A stretch of 64,000 bases of DNA from Castanea sativa (lineage: Eukaryota > Streptophyta > Magnoliopsida > Fagales > Fagaceae): assembly GCF_040712315.1 (NCBI RefSeq), contig NC_134020.1, positions 33,887,751 through 33,951,750 on the forward strand, in the 5' to 3' direction. Of the stretch, positions 11,227 through 22,777 are shown piece by piece; positions within the stretch are counted from its first letter, which is position 1; each line of letters opens with the position of its first letter. Below the pieces are notes generated by a model. It was not told where the DNA came from and made no database searches. It worked only from the letters and a program-made list of their open reading frames with translations. The translations under genes were made by a program, and so were the position numbers.

Positions 11227-12174
11227 AGGCACATATTCATTCTCCAATACTGGTCTTGTCCGAGTTCCCATTGCCAAAGGAGCCTTGGCATTACCTAAGG
11301 TTGTTATCTGCAAAGTTTCACCCCTATCTGCCACCCATTCCATTTGCTGCACCTTCTTCCCATGTTTGAACCTTCTCAACCACACAGCCAATAAACCCAA
11401 TAGACCCAATAAAATAAACCCACCAAGTAAAGATCCAAACACTCTCCACACCTTAGACTGGTCCTTTCCACCATTTTTAGCAGTTTTATCAGCAATAGGA
11501 GGAACAACCTCCACACCTGGAGCTGGTGAAGGAGCAATAGACTCTACAACTATAGAGAAATGTCCTTGTTGAATTGCTGAACATACATTCCCTGGCAACA
11601 CATTGTCAAACTGCAATGAACCATGTAAATCAAAATACACACACTTTGGTGACACCCCATCAGGACCTAATTTCAAATCTGGAAACTTTACCAAAATGGG
11701 CTTATCAGATGCTCTTAAACTCAATTCAGGCACATTTGAAGCAGACAAATCAGAAGCATTATAGGCTATGAGACCAAGAACAGGAGCTAAATATGAAAAA
11801 CCAGGTAAAGGGTAAAAAGAATTAGACCAATTACCGAGGTTGTGGTAGACCAAAGCAAGCCTCTCCACATAAGGCTGCTCAGCAACACCAACTGGGATCT
11901 GAAACTCCTTGAAACTATGAACCCCTCTGGTTCTCAAACTACCACTCCTAAGCCTCAAAGCTGAAACTTGAATTCCAGTGAGATTTCTGGGAATGTGGTG
12001 GCTCTCATAAGGAATGCCTGTTTTGGGGTGAGCACCAAAGGCCATGAAAGCATTGTCTTGAAGAAGCGCATCTAGGGAGCGTGTTGAAAGCCCTGGTAGC
12101 TGAGCATTGAAGAGAGGCACCCAGATGAGAAAAAAGCCAATTATAACGAGCAGATTGGTTTTTTCCACCCTCAT
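11224..12174 (-). CDS. DUF1191 family single-pass membrane protein
   Basis: An intact, intronless 316-residue protein. Residues 1-24 are a hydrophobic signal peptide (LLVIIGFFLIWVPLFNAQ), followed by a luminal or extracellular domain with N-glycosylation sites at N64, N115 and N139 and two cysteines (C178, C198). A Pro/Ser-rich stalk near 213-227 (SPAPGVEVVPP) leads to one transmembrane helix at about 244-265 and a basic RRFKHGKK stop-transfer. The cytosolic tail of about 50 residues includes QQMEWVADRGETL. I recognise the overall architecture and conserved segments (LDALLQDNAFMAF; FHTGIPYE-like; NLTGI) as the plant-specific DUF1191 family, whose function is not known to me. The start is the first ATG, before a good signal peptide. 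Its stop codon lies at the junction of a tandem repeat. Confidence 0.9.
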   Translation of the reverse strand: MRVEKTNLLVIIGFFLIWVPLFNAQLPGLSTRSLDALLQDNAFMAFGAHPKTGIPYESHHIPRNLTGIQVSALRLRSGSLRTRGVHSFKEFQIPVGVAEQPYVERLALVYHNLGNWSNSFYPLPGFSYLAPVLGLIAYNASDLSASNVPELSLRASDKPILVKFPDLKLGPDGVSPKCVYFDLHGSLQFDNVLPGNVCSAIQQGHFSIVVESIAPSPAPGVEVVPPIADKTAKNGGKDQSKVWRVFGSLLGGFILLGLLGLLAVWLRRFKHGKKVQQMEWVADRGETLQITTLGNAKAPLAMGTRTRPVLENEYVP

Positions 12175-12895
12175 CTCCTCAGCATATTGTCTTTCCGTGA
12201 GAAATAACGCATCAAGATCAGTTCTTGTGAAACTCAGTTTGTAGAGGCACCAGGATTCTCATTACTCATATCATGCATTTTCTTGAAAGAGAACTAATGT
12301 ATCTGTTTAACATAATCAGCAAAATGTAGTGGCAAATTAAGGCAACTTGTAGAGCGCATTGCCTTTGATTTGATTCATCTCCATATGCCTTTTGTTCTCA
12401 AGGAAAATGAAAAAAAATATATATATATATCAAAGAGAAAAGAATGTTGCTTTACTGTATGGCATTGAGGGTTTCTTTTTTTCTGTTCTTTTCTTGGATT
12501 GAAGAGCGTATGGCATTGAAAGTTGAAACTCACTGTTGTAACGCCTCCAGGTCAAAGGAACAGTAAGATGTTTCTTACCCTGTAATGTATGATGGGGTTT
12601 TTAATTTTTGAAATATAAAGTAACCCAAATAAGATAAATCTAAAAATTTAATATTGGAAATAACTAAGAAAATTTTATGCCAACTAGGGAAAATGATAGA
12701 AAAAAAGTTGGAGGAAGGCGAACTAATGTGAATGTGATGGACCGGTAAGTTTATTATGGTCAAATGACATGAGTATATGATTTTCTTGTTATTTACAACT
12801 AAATATGAGAATATTAGGGAATATTTTAATACTTTAAGGAATCTTAAAAGATTATCATATATTAAAAGATTTTCTAATATTCTTATATAGAAAAT
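12175..12895. other. Upstream region of the DUF1191 gene
   Basis: Holds the 5' flank of the - strand gene, with an (AT)n patch at about 12418-12430. I see no confident TATA box and no other gene. Confidence 0.5.
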
Positions 12896-13016
12896 GTTAA
12901 CAAATGCCCTAAGAGGATTAATTTGAGAATTATTTTTAGAAACATTTTAAAGGAAATCGATGAAGCAATTTATTATTCTTTTAGTTTTTTTTATTATATA
13001 TTTTTCATAAAAGTGG
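12896..13016. mobile_element. MITE family C, fragment
   Basis: GTTAACAAATGCCCTAAGAG at the left matches the family C terminus; TTCATAAAAGTGGTGT on the right matches the inner part of the 45.9-kb copy. The right terminus is missing and runs into a TG repeat. Confidence 0.6.
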
Positions 13017-13035
13017 TGTGTGTGTGTGTGTGTGT
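13014..13035. repeat. (TG)n microsatellite
   Basis: About eleven TG units in a row. Confidence 0.95.
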
Positions 13036-13057
13036 AGACAAGATACGAGGTTGTGAT

Positions 13058-13571
13058 TAGGGGTAACCAAGTGACTCTTCCACCCACCCAGCTCGCCCAT
13101 ACTCGATCCACTGCCACCCAATTCAACAACTTCGGTAGTCAGACGCGAGTTAGGAGCTCTCTAAACCCGACCCCGGTGGGTTGGTTACAAGTTTCCGCTT
13201 TCAAAACCCGTGAAATCCAACATGCCCGTAAGTATTTACTCTTTTTGGAAAATTTTCAAGTATTCCAAACTAGATTCAACAAGAGCTTGTTTTTATCCGA
13301 CAAAATCTAGGCCAAATCTCATAGGACCCGACAAGATATCAACCCGATCTTGACAGATCCGACCAACTATCAGTCAGATCTCGTCGCATCTAGCGACATA
13401 TTGGCATCGGTGATAAAACCCGAGACCAACCCAATAAAACCTGAAATCGACGAGACCCGAACCGGTAGATTTGACTAGATCTTCTAGGTCGGTTTCGGGT
13501 TACTTTTTCATCCACTCAAATTGTCTTGTCGAGTTCAGGTTGCGCACAAACCTAACCCATGGACAACCCTA
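13058..13571. mobile_element. Non-autonomous hAT-type element 1 (514 bp)
   Basis: Flanked by a perfect 8-bp duplication GTTGTGAT (13050-13057 and 13572-13579). The ends are TAGGGGTAACC and, inverted, TAGGGTTGTCC. The 8-bp duplication and TAGGG ends are hAT features. The interior is rich in ACCCGA/TCGGGT words and has no transposase. Confidence 0.85.
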
Positions 13572-13593
13572 GTTGTGATTGACATGAAGCACA

Positions 13594-14090
13594 ATAATTT
13601 AAATAATTATTTTTGTATTATACATGTAATTCATAAATTGTTAGACTATTGTTTTAATAGAATTGCCAATTTTTTATTTTGATAATTCTATAGCTTGAGA
13701 AAATGGGGATTTGAAGTTTCAATGTCTTTGTTGAAAATATCATGATGTGCCAACCAATTAAGTTATAAGGCTTTTGTCCATGATTTATAGTTTGTATTTT
13801 GTATCACATTATTTATTTATAATTTATAGGAAGATACCAAAAAAGAAAAAAATAAAAAATTACTTGATATCGTGCTTATAAATTTAAGGATATTTTGGAA
13901 AGAATAAATAATTTCTATAAGATTTCTAGGAATAAACCGAATATAAAAATCTTATATTATGAGGATTCTTATTAAATTCTTAATCAAACCAAATATATGA
14001 ACAGTTACATTCTTGAGCATCCGAAATCTTATAACATTTTCAATAATCTAGATGTCAAAAATAATGTTGATTTTCTCTAGCCAAACGCAT
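13594..14090. mobile_element. Right-end fragment of a PIF/Harbinger-like element
   Basis: Aligns with 21975-22365, the right part of the larger element at 20.7 kb. Shared tracts include AATTTAAATAATTATTTTTG, CAAACCAAA near 13985 and the end CTAGCCAAACGC. The left part is absent, and hAT element 1 sits just upstream. Confidence 0.7.
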
Positions 14091-14163
14091 AAGAGTACAA
14101 TAATGTTATACGACCTCATCCCAACTAATAATTAATCTCACTAATTATATTCGAGACAACATT

Positions 14164-14492
14164 TAGCTACAACCTTACTTAATAAAATAAACATTATTGT
14201 ATATTTTGAAAATCTAACCGTTGAATTGCATATTTTTTACGTTCTTAATACACATGTCAAATTTTGTATAAATCAAATATTATTTTCTATATGATCAATA
14301 AGCTTATAATTTGTGCATAATGTCAAATTACAAAAACTTGCAATTTAAACAATTTATTGATGACATAGCTATTAATCTTTAATTTTCTAGAAAATGTGCA
14401 AGCATGAAGGATATAAGAAGAAGATGTAATCCTATGGTAAATTTGTCAAAATTCACCTCCAATAAAAAGATATTGAGTAAGGTTATAGCCTT
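14164..14492. mobile_element. Foldback element, family D
   Basis: Inverted ends: TTAGCTACAACCTTACTTAA at left and, reading the other strand at right, GGCTATAACCTTACTCAA. A second member lies at about 53540-53880 with the same central order (TTGAATTGCAT, ACGTTCTTAATA, GATATTGAGTAA). No coding capacity. Confidence 0.65.
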
Positions 14493-14834
14493 AAACTACA
14501 ACTAATTTTGTAACTAAACATTGTTCTTATATTTGTATTATGAATGACCCACTTTTTCTTTATAGAAGAAACCCACTGTTCATGTAAGATAAAGGACTAC
14601 AACGTTATTGTATTTCTAAAGTACTGTATAATTTTTCCGTCAGGTCCACGATTGCTTCCCTGCCCACTTTCATTCAGCCATATATCAACAAATCTAATTA
14701 TAAACATATAAATTGAAACTGGTGAAGGAATTTACTTGCTGCAGTTTGCAAACTCATCCTTGTGAAAATTGGTAGCAATAAGAGCTTTAGCTTTTGTTTG
14801 TATTATTGGTCTATCTTTCATCATTCTTGAGGGG
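14493..14834. other. Intergenic, no gene seen
   Basis: AT-rich spacer between two transposons. Confidence 0.55.
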
Positions 14835-14842
14835 GATTATGA

Positions 14843-15861
14843 TAGGGGTGTCAATTTGAGTTAGAGTGTCGGGTTCGTGTCGTGTCGAGTTAGGAGTATT
14901 TGACTAAATGACTCAACCCTAACCCGACCAATTTAAAAATCATGTCATGATCCTTCAACCCTAACCCGACCTGTTAATAAGGTGGGTTGACCTGACCCAA
15001 CCCATTTAACACGCTTAATAAATGAGTTGTGTTGGGTTGACACGAATGTAACACAACCCATTTCAACCTGCATAATATTAAATATAACATCCATCTAGAA
15101 ATAATTTTTTTACATCCCAAAAAGCAATGCATACATTTCAAGTCTTCAACCCACATTCAAAACAATATAGTTCAACAAAAATATAACATTCATCTAGAAA
15201 TAAGTTCTTTACACTCCAAAAGAAGTGCATACACTTCAACCCAAATTCAAAGTAGCAAAGTTTAATAAAAATAAAATAACATAGTTCAATAAAAATATAA
15301 TATCCTTGGAACTCGCCAAATGCTAAATATCAATATTGAAAGAATTTGAGCAAACAATAGACTAATCTTGACTATGACCACGATTATCATCCATAGATTC
15401 TTTGTTGATGTCCAAATTCATAACATCTTTCATAAGCTCATCCAATTTTATTTGTGCAAGTTCTATACCCAAAAAAAAAGAAAGTATTAGTAGTTCTAGG
15501 GTCTGAAAGTTTCAATTTCCAATTATATCTCTTATAAATTTTTGTAATTACTCACTTTTTTTTTTTAATTTAAAATATATGTTGGATATAAAAGGTATAT
15601 GAAAAATCTAAAATAAAATAAATATTTATTTGTTACACAAGTTAAACAGGTTGTGTTAAGTGGGTCATTTCGGATTGACACAAATAAATTGGCGTGTCAA
15701 ACGTGTATATTGCGGGTTACGCGGGTTGACATGCTTATGACATGTTTCTTATTGTGTTGCTTTCAGGTTAACCTGTTTATGACCCAACCCATTAAGGCTC
15801 AACCCTAACCCGAAAAAACTCGTGTTGTGTTCGTGAGTTGGGTCGAACATTGACACCCCTA
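14843..15861. mobile_element. Non-autonomous hAT-type element 2 (1019 bp)
   Basis: Perfect 8-bp duplication GATTATGA at 14835-14842 and 15862-15869. Terminal inverted repeats are identical over 13 bp, TAGGGGTGTCAAT. Both ends are rich in AACCCGAC words; the middle is AT-rich with repeated CATCTAGAAATAA (about 15091 and 15190). No transposase frame is visible. Confidence 0.95.
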
Positions 15862-16074
15862 GATTATGAAGGGTTACTGAAATCTTAAGAAGGGACAATG
15901 AATCCTTAACATCTTTTGGCCTTTTAATTGTTGAAATAAAATTGTATATAGGTGTCTTTAGTTATGTTTTTTATCTCTCACACCCATAGACAAGATAATT
16001 ATGTAGCACACAACTTAATGAGGCATGCAAGACATGTTAGTGATTTATCTGTGTGGATAAAAGATGCTTCTTAA

Positions 16075-16509
16075 TGCGGGATGTGGAAACATTAAGAAGC
16101 AGAACACATCTATATCTAGAAAACAAGAAATAAAACATGTTTCTTTCTAAAAATAACCTTGAATCCATGAGGGTTCCTTGAATCCACAAAGAGAAAGGGT
16201 TTTGGAATCCAATAGAGAAACAATAGACAAAAGTTTGAATTTTTATTAATATCAATAATGCTGAAAAACGTTTACAGACTTAGAGGCCTATTTAAGGGTT
16301 TCGTAAAACTTGACAGACAAGAATATATATTCTAAAATAAGCCCTAATTAGTACCTAACCATAATAGAAACTAAATTTGACCTAAAAAGGATTAAAAGCA
16401 CATAAAAATAAGGAAATAATAATCCTAAGCCTAAAACAATGAAAATTACATATCAAATACCAAAATTAATAAATTACAATAATTGAATAGTGAATTGTGT
16501 CCTACATCA
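16075..16509 (-). repeat. 3' LTR of the - strand element
   Basis: 435 bp, TG...CA ends on the + strand (TGCGGGATG...CCTACATCA). Aligns throughout with the copy at 19564-20153 apart from the SINE there. Confidence 0.85.
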
Positions 16510-18683
16510 GACCCCCTCCACTTGAAACAAACTCGACTTTGAGTTCATGTTTGAAATTTGAAATCTTCAGTTTCAAATAAAATACTTCGAATGCTTGAGC
16601 TTCTTGATCTTCTTTCCATACTTGCAACTCATCAATGGAATAAACAAATCAAATTGAATTTTTTTCTCTTTAGTCTTCATGTAATTGTAGAGATTTATCA
16701 AAAAAGAATTGACAATTGAATCAAATCTATCAACCCCAATAAAATCAATAAACCAATCATCTTACTTGGCTTCATCAAGATCGTTGACGACTTCTCTATA
16801 ATTTCCTCTTTAATAGTCTCTACTATCTCAACCTCAAGATCTTTCTCCATAATAGGGTCTTCATTAATCTTCTCCACAATCTTTTGATTTCAGGTTCTTC
16901 TTCTATAACAAGGCATTCATTAATTTCCTCAAAAATCTCTATATTTTCTTCTTTGACTTTTACACATTATTCAAGAAAAGTATTTTTTTTCAACATGTAT
17001 TTTTTCTCTTAATTGCAGAATATATGGCTCTTTAAAGATAATTCAAGTGTGAACTTCTTGGCCAATAATAATGTTGTTTTGTATACGACAAAAGTTTATC
17101 ACAATCCAAAGGAAGGATAAAAGTTGATAGCAAGTATCTTTTTCATCCTTGGCCATGAACTAATTTTGTCTTTATCTCGTCTAATTTTATTAAATTGTAT
17201 TTGTTCCCACCAACGTAAGGCATACTTATGTTGTCCAATTTTGTAAAGGAAATTGTAGTGTAGCTAAGGTTGTCGTTCCACTGAGAAAAGGAAAACAAGA
17301 ACACATCAAAAGAACCAATAATATGTAGAAAAATATGATTAAAACTTAGGAAAAATAAAGTTTGGTAAAATTCAACAATTAAAATCACTAGGGCGTTAGG
17401 GTTGTCCATCATAATTGTTAAGCATCAACTATCAATCCAATTTAATACACAATCGGGTAAGTAAAACCATAAACTATCCAATTGGAAGATTTAGAAATAA
17501 GTTTTATTAATAAAACTCTCTTTGGTTGATTATATCCATCAATTGTTCCAACAATTTAGTCTAGAAAATAATAACATTGCTAGAAAAACTCAAGAACATT
17601 GCCACCCTAGAGGCAATACTATGACAAAAGTAATATCTAACAAGATTACCACGTTGTACTAGAGAGATTATAAAACCCTATTCTAACAATAACAAGATTT
17701 AAGAATAGATTTATGAAAGAATTTGAAATCAAATATCAATCTAATAAAACAATGAAAAAAAAGAACAATTGATTTCAATAATCAAAATGTGAAAAACATG
17801 CTTGGATTGAATAGTGGACAACTTACAAAATTGGAGATTCACCCCTAACCCTAGCTTAGGTTCTTAAACTTCCATGGAAAGTAAAAACTCTTCAAAATTG
17901 ATGAAAAATAAGGTTTCCCAGCAGCCAAAAACGTGGCTACCCTTGTATCCCTTTAAACACATGCTTCTCAAAAAGGAAAATATAAAATGTCAATTCCCGT
18001 TTTTCAACAGTGGGTCAACTTCCAGGTCAGTTTTGGCCTTTAATACAGCAGATTTTGAAGTTTTAGTAAATTAAAAAGTTTTAGATCTTTAAGTCCTCTT
18101 TCCGTGTCCGCAAGAATCAATTCAATCAGATATCGAAGTAAAAAGATATGGTCAAAATACCAAAACTAGTCAGAATATTTCCATGCCAGGATTTTTTCCA
18201 TCTTTGGCTCAAACAAATTTCTCTCTTTCCTTTTATGTTTCCACACATATTTGACTTAAGAAAAATTTCAAAAGCCACTTCTCAATTGGTCTTTACCCTT
18301 GGATTCTCTTGGCTTTATATCTGTGTGCTTAGCTCATTAGTTTAAATCTCCTACAAGAGAAAAATACACGTAATGAGTATATTTTAGAGAAAACTTGCAA
18401 ACTCTCATTTTTGCGTGTAAGTGTGAAAATAAACACAAAATAGATGTGATAATGCTTACCAAAACTAAGATAATATTGTACTTTTAAGCTATTATCAATA
18501 CTCACTAAGTTTATACAAAGCAAGTTTAACTTTTCTCTCATAATAAATATTCTCAAAGTCAAATAAATCATCTAGATCAAGTAACCAATCAAGAAAATCT
18601 TCTTTATAAAAAGTAACCATTAAAACTTGCAATTCTTTTATAAGATCTATAAGAAATTTGCTTACTAATAGGTTGTCCATGAG
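16510..18683 (-). other. Internal region of the - strand LTR element, no clear coding
   Basis: A purine tract (on the - strand) lies at 16510-16528. The rest is AT-rich with only short open frames. The block at about 17820-18330 has a different texture and may be a further nested repeat, but I could not define its ends. Confidence 0.5.
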
Positions 18684-19371
18684 TAGGGATGGCAATTTAG
18701 ATCCGGCCCGCGGATACCCGGCCCGGCCCGACCCTAATGGGCCGGATTTTACCCGGCCCGATAAAGAATAGGGTCGGGTATGGGTTTTTAAAAAAAAACC
18801 CGAAGCGGGTTCGGGTCGGGTCCGGGTTTTATAAAAAAATCCGAAACCCGACCCGAAACCCGCCCCGGATAAAAACCCGGTTATGGAGGATAAGACATTT
18901 TGTAAGAATTTCTTAGTCTTTTTCATTTGTTAGTTGGAGGATAAGACATTTTGTAATTTCCTAGACTTGTGAGATTTATTTTGTAACTTTTTAAGTGATT
19001 TGTTGATTTAAAATCTTAGTTGTGATTTATTGATTTATGATTAACTTATAATTTGGTTTGATTTGGTTGCCCTATAATGTGGCCTAAATGCCAAATTTTG
19101 GCATTTGGGCCATGTTAAATGGCTTGAATAAGCTTGAATCTAGGGAAGAAAATTAATGGGCTTCAAAAAAAAAAATTTTTTGTTAGGCTAGATTTGGGCC
19201 CAAGAAGATAAACGGGGCCCGCGGGGCCCGTGGGGCCCGGCGGGGCGGGTATGGGCCCCGAGAAAAAAACCCGATTAATAATCGGGCCGGGTCTGGGTTC
19301 CGGGTCTTGGCCCGCGGGTCGGGTCCGGGTATGCAAAAACCCGGCCCGAACCCGACCCGTTGCCATTCCTA
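18684..19371. mobile_element. Non-autonomous hAT-type element 3 (688 bp)
   Basis: Perfect 8-bp duplication TCCATGAG at 18676-18683 and 19372-19379. Ends are TAGGGATGGCAA and, inverted, TAGGAATGGCAA. Both ends have long GC-rich tracts of GGGTCGGGT / CCCGGCCCG words around an AT-rich middle, so the single strand could fold strongly. It is nested in the - strand LTR element and is therefore younger than it. Confidence 0.95.
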
Positions 19372-19545
19372 TCCATGAGTCATGTCTCCGCAACAGTTAT
19401 GCCTATTGTTTCCATGCTCTAACAACAACATCCTAGCAAAGATATTTGTAAGTACTAGTTTTATGTCACGTAATACTTGCTAGGTTTTCTGTCATTGGAA
19501 TTGCTACCGTTTCATACATCAGTCACCAGACCAAAATAAAGTCAA

Positions 19546-19559
19546 GACTCTGATACCAA
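19546..19559 (-). other. Primer binding site of the - strand LTR element
   Basis: On the - strand the sequence is TTGGTATCAGAGTC, four bases from the LTR edge, fitting tRNA-Met priming. It fixes the element's orientation. Confidence 0.85.
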
Positions 19560-19563
19560 CTAA

Positions 19564-20153
19564 TGTGAGATGCAAAAGTATCAAGAAGTAGAACACATTT
19601 ACTTCTAGAAAACAAGAAATAAAACACATTTGCTTTTGAAAATAACTTTGAATTCACGAGGGTTCCTTGAATCCACAAGGAGAAAGGGTTATGGAATTCA
19701 CCAAAGAAATAATAGACAAAAGTCTGAATTTTTATTAAAATCAATAATACCAAAAAACATTTATAGATTTTTTTTTATATAAGATAGCAATTTTACTTTA
19801 GTCTAACCTAAATATATATGTGTATGAAGCTCTCTCCTGGAGACTTAAACCCCAGCTCTTGCCCCCCACACCCCGCAAGCACTTATACTTGTGGAGTGAC
19901 CACTGCACTGGTAAACGTTTACAAACTTGGAGGACTATTTAAGGGCTCTATAAAACTTGACAGACAAGAAAATATATTCTAAAATAAGCCCTAATTAATA
20001 CCTAACTATAATAGGAACCAAATTTGACCTAAAAATGATTTAAAACATATAAAAACAAGGAAAATAACCCTAAACCTAAAATAACGAAATTATAAATCAA
20101 ATACCAAAATTAATAAATTACAATAACTAAATAGTAAATTGTGTCTTACATCA
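19564..20153 (-). repeat. 5' LTR of the - strand element, containing a SINE
   Basis: 590 bp, of which about 158 bp is inserted SINE plus target duplication; the remainder matches the 435-bp partner at 16075. Confidence 0.85.
19764..19912 (-). mobile_element. Au-type SINE inserted in the LTR
   Basis: On the - strand it starts ACCAGTGCAGTGGTCACTCC and contains GGGTTTAAGTCTCC, close to a tRNA-like box B. It ends in an A-rich tail (ATATAAAAAAAAAT). AAACATTTA (19755-19763) and AAACGTTTA (19913-19921) flank it as a target duplication with one change. The partner LTR lacks it, which proves insertion. The start and box B resemble the plant Au SINE family. Confidence 0.85.
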
Positions 20154-20711
20154 TTTCTCCACATCTCAATGATGTACTTCTAACTGACTATGGCTGAGTT
20201 TTATCAATGATATTTTCTAGTCTTCTTCTCAAAAATTAAAAATAAATAAATAATAAGCACATAAGAGTAATTCATTTCTAAATAATAAGACACAAAAACA
20301 TTTCTTATTGTGTAAGCCATAGAGGTGTGGCTCCATGTTATTTTTAGGGTGTTCAAATGAAGGCCTTGACCTTGAAAAAAAATATAATATTATATATAAT
20401 TTGAAATATATACTTTTTCTACTATAAATAAAAATTGAACGCCCTAAAATGTAGTTACAAAGACCAATAAGGGTAAACATAGTTACAAAAATCAATAAGT
20501 TGAGTAACAACAAAAATTCCTAGAGTAGATTTTTTTTTTCAAATCTATTTTAGCATAGAAACCTAAATTTTCTACTTTACATAACCACTTTTCAAACAAA
20601 ATCTACATCGAATTATCTATTTTACACTACCATTTTATTAAAGTATTAGTATTTCTTTATCAATTTTTTACTACTCTCTTAAATCATCTTTCTCTATATA
20701 TAAGTAAAGAA
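20154..20711. other. Intergenic, no gene seen
   Basis: AT-rich spacer; short frames only. Confidence 0.6.
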
Positions 20712-21570
20712 TTATGGGTGTTTGGAATGGGATAATGTTTTAGGATTTTTAGGAATGTTTAAAGATTCTCATATTTGGTTGCAAAATCACATTAGGGAAT
20801 CAAATGCGAGGGGAATTTGGATTCCCCCTTTAATCTCTTTTCAGTAGAAATGTGAATTCCCTTTAAAATAGGTGGACATCCAGATTCTCAATTTTAAAGG
20901 AAATTGTATTTTTTATAAAATGACAATTTTAACCATTTTTCCTTATCATTTATGCAATTGAGATAAAATATAAAACAAATTATCAATATATTTTCCTTTG
21001 TCTTTATCTCTTCCCGCCAAAACAATATTTTCTATTACCGTCAAAATAACATAAACAGGATAGACAACTCTGTTGATATATTCATTAACAAAACTCTATT
21101 TAGGTTTCATGGGTGAAAAAAATAAATTTGAAGGGGACCCTCCATTGTTGCTAGGTATTCACTTTTATTGTTATGTGTGTGTTGCTCAACAAATTATTAA
21201 TAGAACTATCTTCGTGGAAATTTGTTAATGTATTTATTTATATCTCAGATCTTGGTTTTGTTTAGTTGCTAGAAATATAGATCTGGATTGGTGGCTTCAT
21301 CTAGTTTTTTGTTTTTAGATTAATGGCTTTGTTTCTAGATTCATACATTACAGTGGTGCTTTTCATACATTACAGTGGTGATTTCTAGATTCATATAATG
21401 ATACAAAATGTGTAGATTTTTTTTAACAACCCATCATATTTGTATGCGTGTTTTTGGAGTTTGAAACACATTGGAATGTCTTAGGATTTATGCCAAAGGT
21501 GGCTTTGGTGCTATATTTGACCACTAGTTGCTTTTTTTCTTTTTTCTTTTTTCTTTTTTTTTTTGAGGAA

Positions 21571-21804
21571 AATAATGGACATATGGCCACCATTGCATCT
21601 TGCTTCAAGATTGAGTCAGAGGAAGCTGAGAGAAGAATGAAAGTATTCAATGAGCTATTGAAAATCGAAAGACTTTTTATATTGGAAAGAATCAAAGCTG
21701 GAGAATTGCTTATGGCTACACATGTAAATGTGATTATTTTTACTCATTGCTTGGGGACATTAGGTATAACTATGTTATTCAAGTGCTCACAAATGCAGGG
21801 GTGA
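21571..21804 (+). pseudogene. Short coding-like frame inside the Harbinger-like element
   Basis: From about 21571 a frame reads NNGHMATIASCFKIESEEAE and continues with helix-like, charged sequence ending in KIERLFILERIKAGELLMAT. A T-rich tract and CTTTTTTTTTTGAG upstream could be a splice acceptor region, so this may be the last exon of a former gene. The helical tail loosely recalls the end of Myb/SANT-type proteins that Harbinger elements carry, but I see no Trp-rich Myb repeat. Identity is not established. Confidence 0.35.
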
Positions 21805-22100
21805 ATACATTATATATGTAATAGATTGCATTTGTTTCACTGTTGATGAACTATTTTTATTGCTATTTTTATGGTCTTATATACATAAACGTTGTCAGGT
21901 TTTTTTTATTTATAGGAAACGTTGTCAGGTTGTTTTGTTATGAATTAAGCTCTTTTAAAAATTAGTATTAAGAATAAAACATTTCAGAATTTAAATAATT
22001 ATTTTTGTATTGTATTTGTCATTTTGAAATATTAGACTATAGTTTTAATGAATTTGTCATAATTTATAAATTTTATTTTGTTTTTCATTATTTATTTAGA

Positions 22101-22123
22101 TATATATATATATATATATATAT
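22101..22123. repeat. (AT)n microsatellite
   Basis: About eleven AT units in a row inside the Harbinger-like element. Confidence 0.9.
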
Positions 22124-22461
22124 TATAATAAGACTTATTTCAGATTTACAAATCTAAGGATAGAATGAGAAAATAAATAATTCAGTTAAGATTCATGAAA
22201 ATAAATCAAACATTATAATCTCACATTCCTAGGAAGCTAATTAGATTCTCAATTAAACCAAACATAGGAATAATTACATTCTTAAGCATTTAGATTGCAA
22301 TGCATCACCTTCCCAAGAATCTGGATGTAAGGAGTAATGTGGATTCTCTCATACCAAACGCCGCCTTAAAGTATTAAAAACTAAATTTGTATATGAACAA
22401 TATTTGTGTATATTTACACGATTACTATAACTATACATGTATTTTGCATAATATTACATAA

Positions 22462-22557
22462 GTTAAATTGATGATTTTTGTAGTTAGTTGTGCAAAATGT
22501 GCCCTTTAAGTTAAAGTTGATGATTTTTGTAGTTAGTTGTGCAAAATTTGCCCTTAC
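22462..22557. repeat. 48-bp tandem duplication
   Basis: GATGATTTTTGTAGTTAGTT and the following TGTGCAAAAT occur twice, 48 bp apart, with few differences. Confidence 0.85.
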
Positions 22558-22683
22558 GTCATTTTATATAGACTAACATAAATGCTCTTAATGACCACCT
22601 AAAAATATTCTTATAGAGCCGCCACTTAGGCGATAGCCCATAGGATTAATAGACATCTAATAAACACTGCACAATTCTACGCC

Positions 22684-22777
22684 GGGAAGGGCTTGTGTAC
22701 AGTGGAAGTTTCTAGTGGACACGTGTCTGCAATCCAACGTGTCCAGTGGAAACTTCCACTGTATACAAGTCGCACCC
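22684..22777. mobile_element. Mutator-like foldback MITE (94 bp)
   Basis: Two arms of about 40 bp pair with few mismatches (ACAGTGGAAGTTTC is shared) around a loop of about 14 bases. Nine-base flanks TTCTACGCC (22675-22683) and TTCTATGCC (22778-22786) look like a target duplication with one change; nine bases is the Mutator size. It is almost entirely terminal repeat. Confidence 0.75.

Larger units (their letters stand above)
16075..20153 (-). mobile_element. Coding-poor LTR retrotransposon on the - strand, carrying a SINE and a hAT
   Basis: The two LTRs (16075-16509 and 19564-20153) face the same way. On the - strand the element starts at 20153: a primer site TTGGTATCAGAGTC follows the first LTR (19546-19559), and a purine tract GTTTCAAGTGGAGGGGG precedes the second. 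About 3.05 kb lie between the LTRs, of which 0.7 kb is a hAT insertion. No gag or pol frame is recognisable, so it is a LARD-like or decayed element. Matching 5-bp target duplications were not found. Confidence 0.8.
20715..22365 (+). mobile_element. PIF/Harbinger-like element (about 1.65 kb)
   Basis: TTA is duplicated at 20712-20714 and 22366-22368. Ends are TGGGTGTTTGGAATGGGA and, inverted, GGCGGCGTTTGGTATGAGA. A 3-bp TTA duplication with GTTTGG-type ends fits PIF/Harbinger. No transposase is visible; one frame inside may be a remnant of an accessory protein. The right 0.4 kb is related to 13594-14090. Confidence 0.7.

Noticed and set aside
11285..11572. Frame on the + strand inside the DUF1191 gene
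   Set aside because: Shadow of the intact, well-supported - strand gene.
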